Of a stretch of DNA of 14,525 bases, positions 14,048-14,525 are shown piece by piece. The translations under genes were made by a program, and so were the position numbers. The notes under the pieces are model-generated. The model was not told the DNA's origin, did not search any database, and saw only the letters and a program-made list of their open reading frames with translations. Source of the stretch: an uncultured Opitutia bacterium. Lineage in GTDB: Bacteria; Verrucomicrobiota; Verrucomicrobiae; Opitutales; MB11C04. Position 1 is the first letter of the stretch; every line of letters begins with the position of its first letter. The DNA is taken from assembly GCA_913048545.1 (NCBI GenBank), contig CAJWWH010000035.1, positions 1 to 14,525 of the forward strand. The letters run 5' to 3'.

Positions 14048-14524
14048 CTAAAACTGAACTCTCTTACCTGCACCTGCATGGGGATATTTTAATTTATATT
14101 TATAATAAGTAATATATTTACTATTTTTTTTTTCATAGGTTAATTTTTTAAGTGACCATGTTTTTCTTGTATCAGTGCACACGGATTTTGAATTATCTTC
14201 AATTATAAAATGAATTGGTAGTTTTTTACTTATACTATATTTGATAGTTTCATGGGCAATTCCAGTTTCAGATGTCATATCACCTATAAAACAATAAACT
14301 TTATTTTTTGTTTTTTTTCTTTTTAAAGATAAAGCTACTCCTAAGCTAATAGGTAAGATTCCACCTACAATTGCTGAGGAGTAAATCTTATATTCTGGAA
14401 AACAAAGTGAGATTGATTTTCCATCTAATATTTCTTTTTTTAATTTAGTAGGTGGTACACCTTTGAGCAGACATTGATAATGAGATCTCCATGAACAAAA
14501 AACCCAATCTTCCTTTTTTATCTT
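14048..14524 (-). CDS. ThDP-dependent E1-alpha-like protein, 5' end outside window
   Basis: The frame is open from the right edge to a TAG at 14048-14050, giving the last 158 residues. It fits the E1-alpha family (pyruvate/acetoin dehydrogenase-type). CSWRSHYQCLLKGVP resembles the 'R.H...l.kG' start of the ThDP region, VGGILPISLGVALSLK the 'gG.lP.a.G.A.a.k' strand, and CFIGDMTSETGIAHE...IIEDN the ThDP/Mg motif GDG-x-N, with the third residue Met instead of Gly and the conserved terminal Asn retained at the normal spacing. Only about 80 residues follow the GD motif, fewer than in standard E1-alpha chains, so this is a short form. An internal ATG at 14278 would remove half of the cofactor motif and is not the true start. 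It is the first visible gene of an operon with the E1-beta-like gene. Confidence 0.75.
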   Translation of the reverse strand, partial: KIKKEDWVFCSWRSHYQCLLKGVPPTKLKKEILDGKSISLCFPEYKIYSSAIVGGILPISLGVALSLKRKKTKNKVYCFIGDMTSETGIAHETIKYSISKKLPIHFIIEDNSKSVCTDTRKTWSLKKLTYEKKNSKYITYYKYKLKYPHAGAGKRVQF

Positions 14525-14525
14525 T

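Noticed and set aside
14048..14278. A 76-codon stand-alone gene starting at the ATG at 14276-14278
   Set aside because: The same frame stays open to the window edge and the residues before it form the first half of the ThDP motif, so this ATG is internal to a longer gene.

Overview
The window reads as housekeeping chromosome of a Verrucomicrobiota-like bacterium (probably Opitutae), with a different, very AT-rich segment joined on at the right end. The lineage is an inference from two things: the mix of conserved genes, and a Trp-rich 'LGWLY...LGWIWT...YPYFYS' module at the end of a large cadherin-type protein, a module I associate with that phylum. No rRNA, tRNA, insertion sequence or CRISPR array is visible, and no gap between genes exceeds about 112 bases.

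Left part (1-8500; G+C roughly half or a little more in lines I sampled): the tail of a GNAT acetyltransferase (+), malate dehydrogenase preceded by class I DAHP synthase (both -), then a YgfZ-type folate-binding protein translationally coupled to a 78-residue unknown protein (+), an HU-type DNA-binding protein with a clear terminator (+), and a galactokinase-family GHMP kinase (+). Converging on these from the right is a MutS / alpha-beta hydrolase pair (-). The hydrolase starts at a TTG that overlaps the mutS stop codon.

Middle part (8544 to about 12065; G+C about 45% in a sampled line): a small outer-membrane beta-barrel protein with a signal peptide (-), and upstream of it the C-terminal 850 residues of a large surface protein made of cadherin-like repeats, two cadherin/VCBS-like domains and the Trp-rich module (-).

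Right part (about 12082-14525; 20% G+C in a sampled line): four tightly packed minus-strand reading frames. In transcription order they are a ThDP-binding E1-alpha-like protein (5' end outside the window), a short E1-beta-like pyrimidine-domain protein, a 72-residue unknown protein, and a cobalamin-binding-type radical SAM enzyme. This looks like part of a cell-surface glycan or small-molecule biosynthesis operon from an AT-rich organism such as a marine alphaproteobacterium.

The main observation is that the radical SAM enzyme and the cadherin protein form one uninterrupted 1256-codon frame. The switch falls at residues 404-410 (about 12062-12082), exactly where base composition changes. The enzyme lacks its C-terminus and the adhesin lacks its signal peptide and N-terminus, and the join is at a short Glu-Leu-Ser-Phe sequence plausible for both parents. 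I read this as a chimera, either an assembly artefact or an illegitimate recombination, rather than a functional fusion. The AT-rich operon, with unusually short split E1 subunits next to a radical SAM enzyme, is the best candidate for unfamiliar biology, but it is incomplete here.
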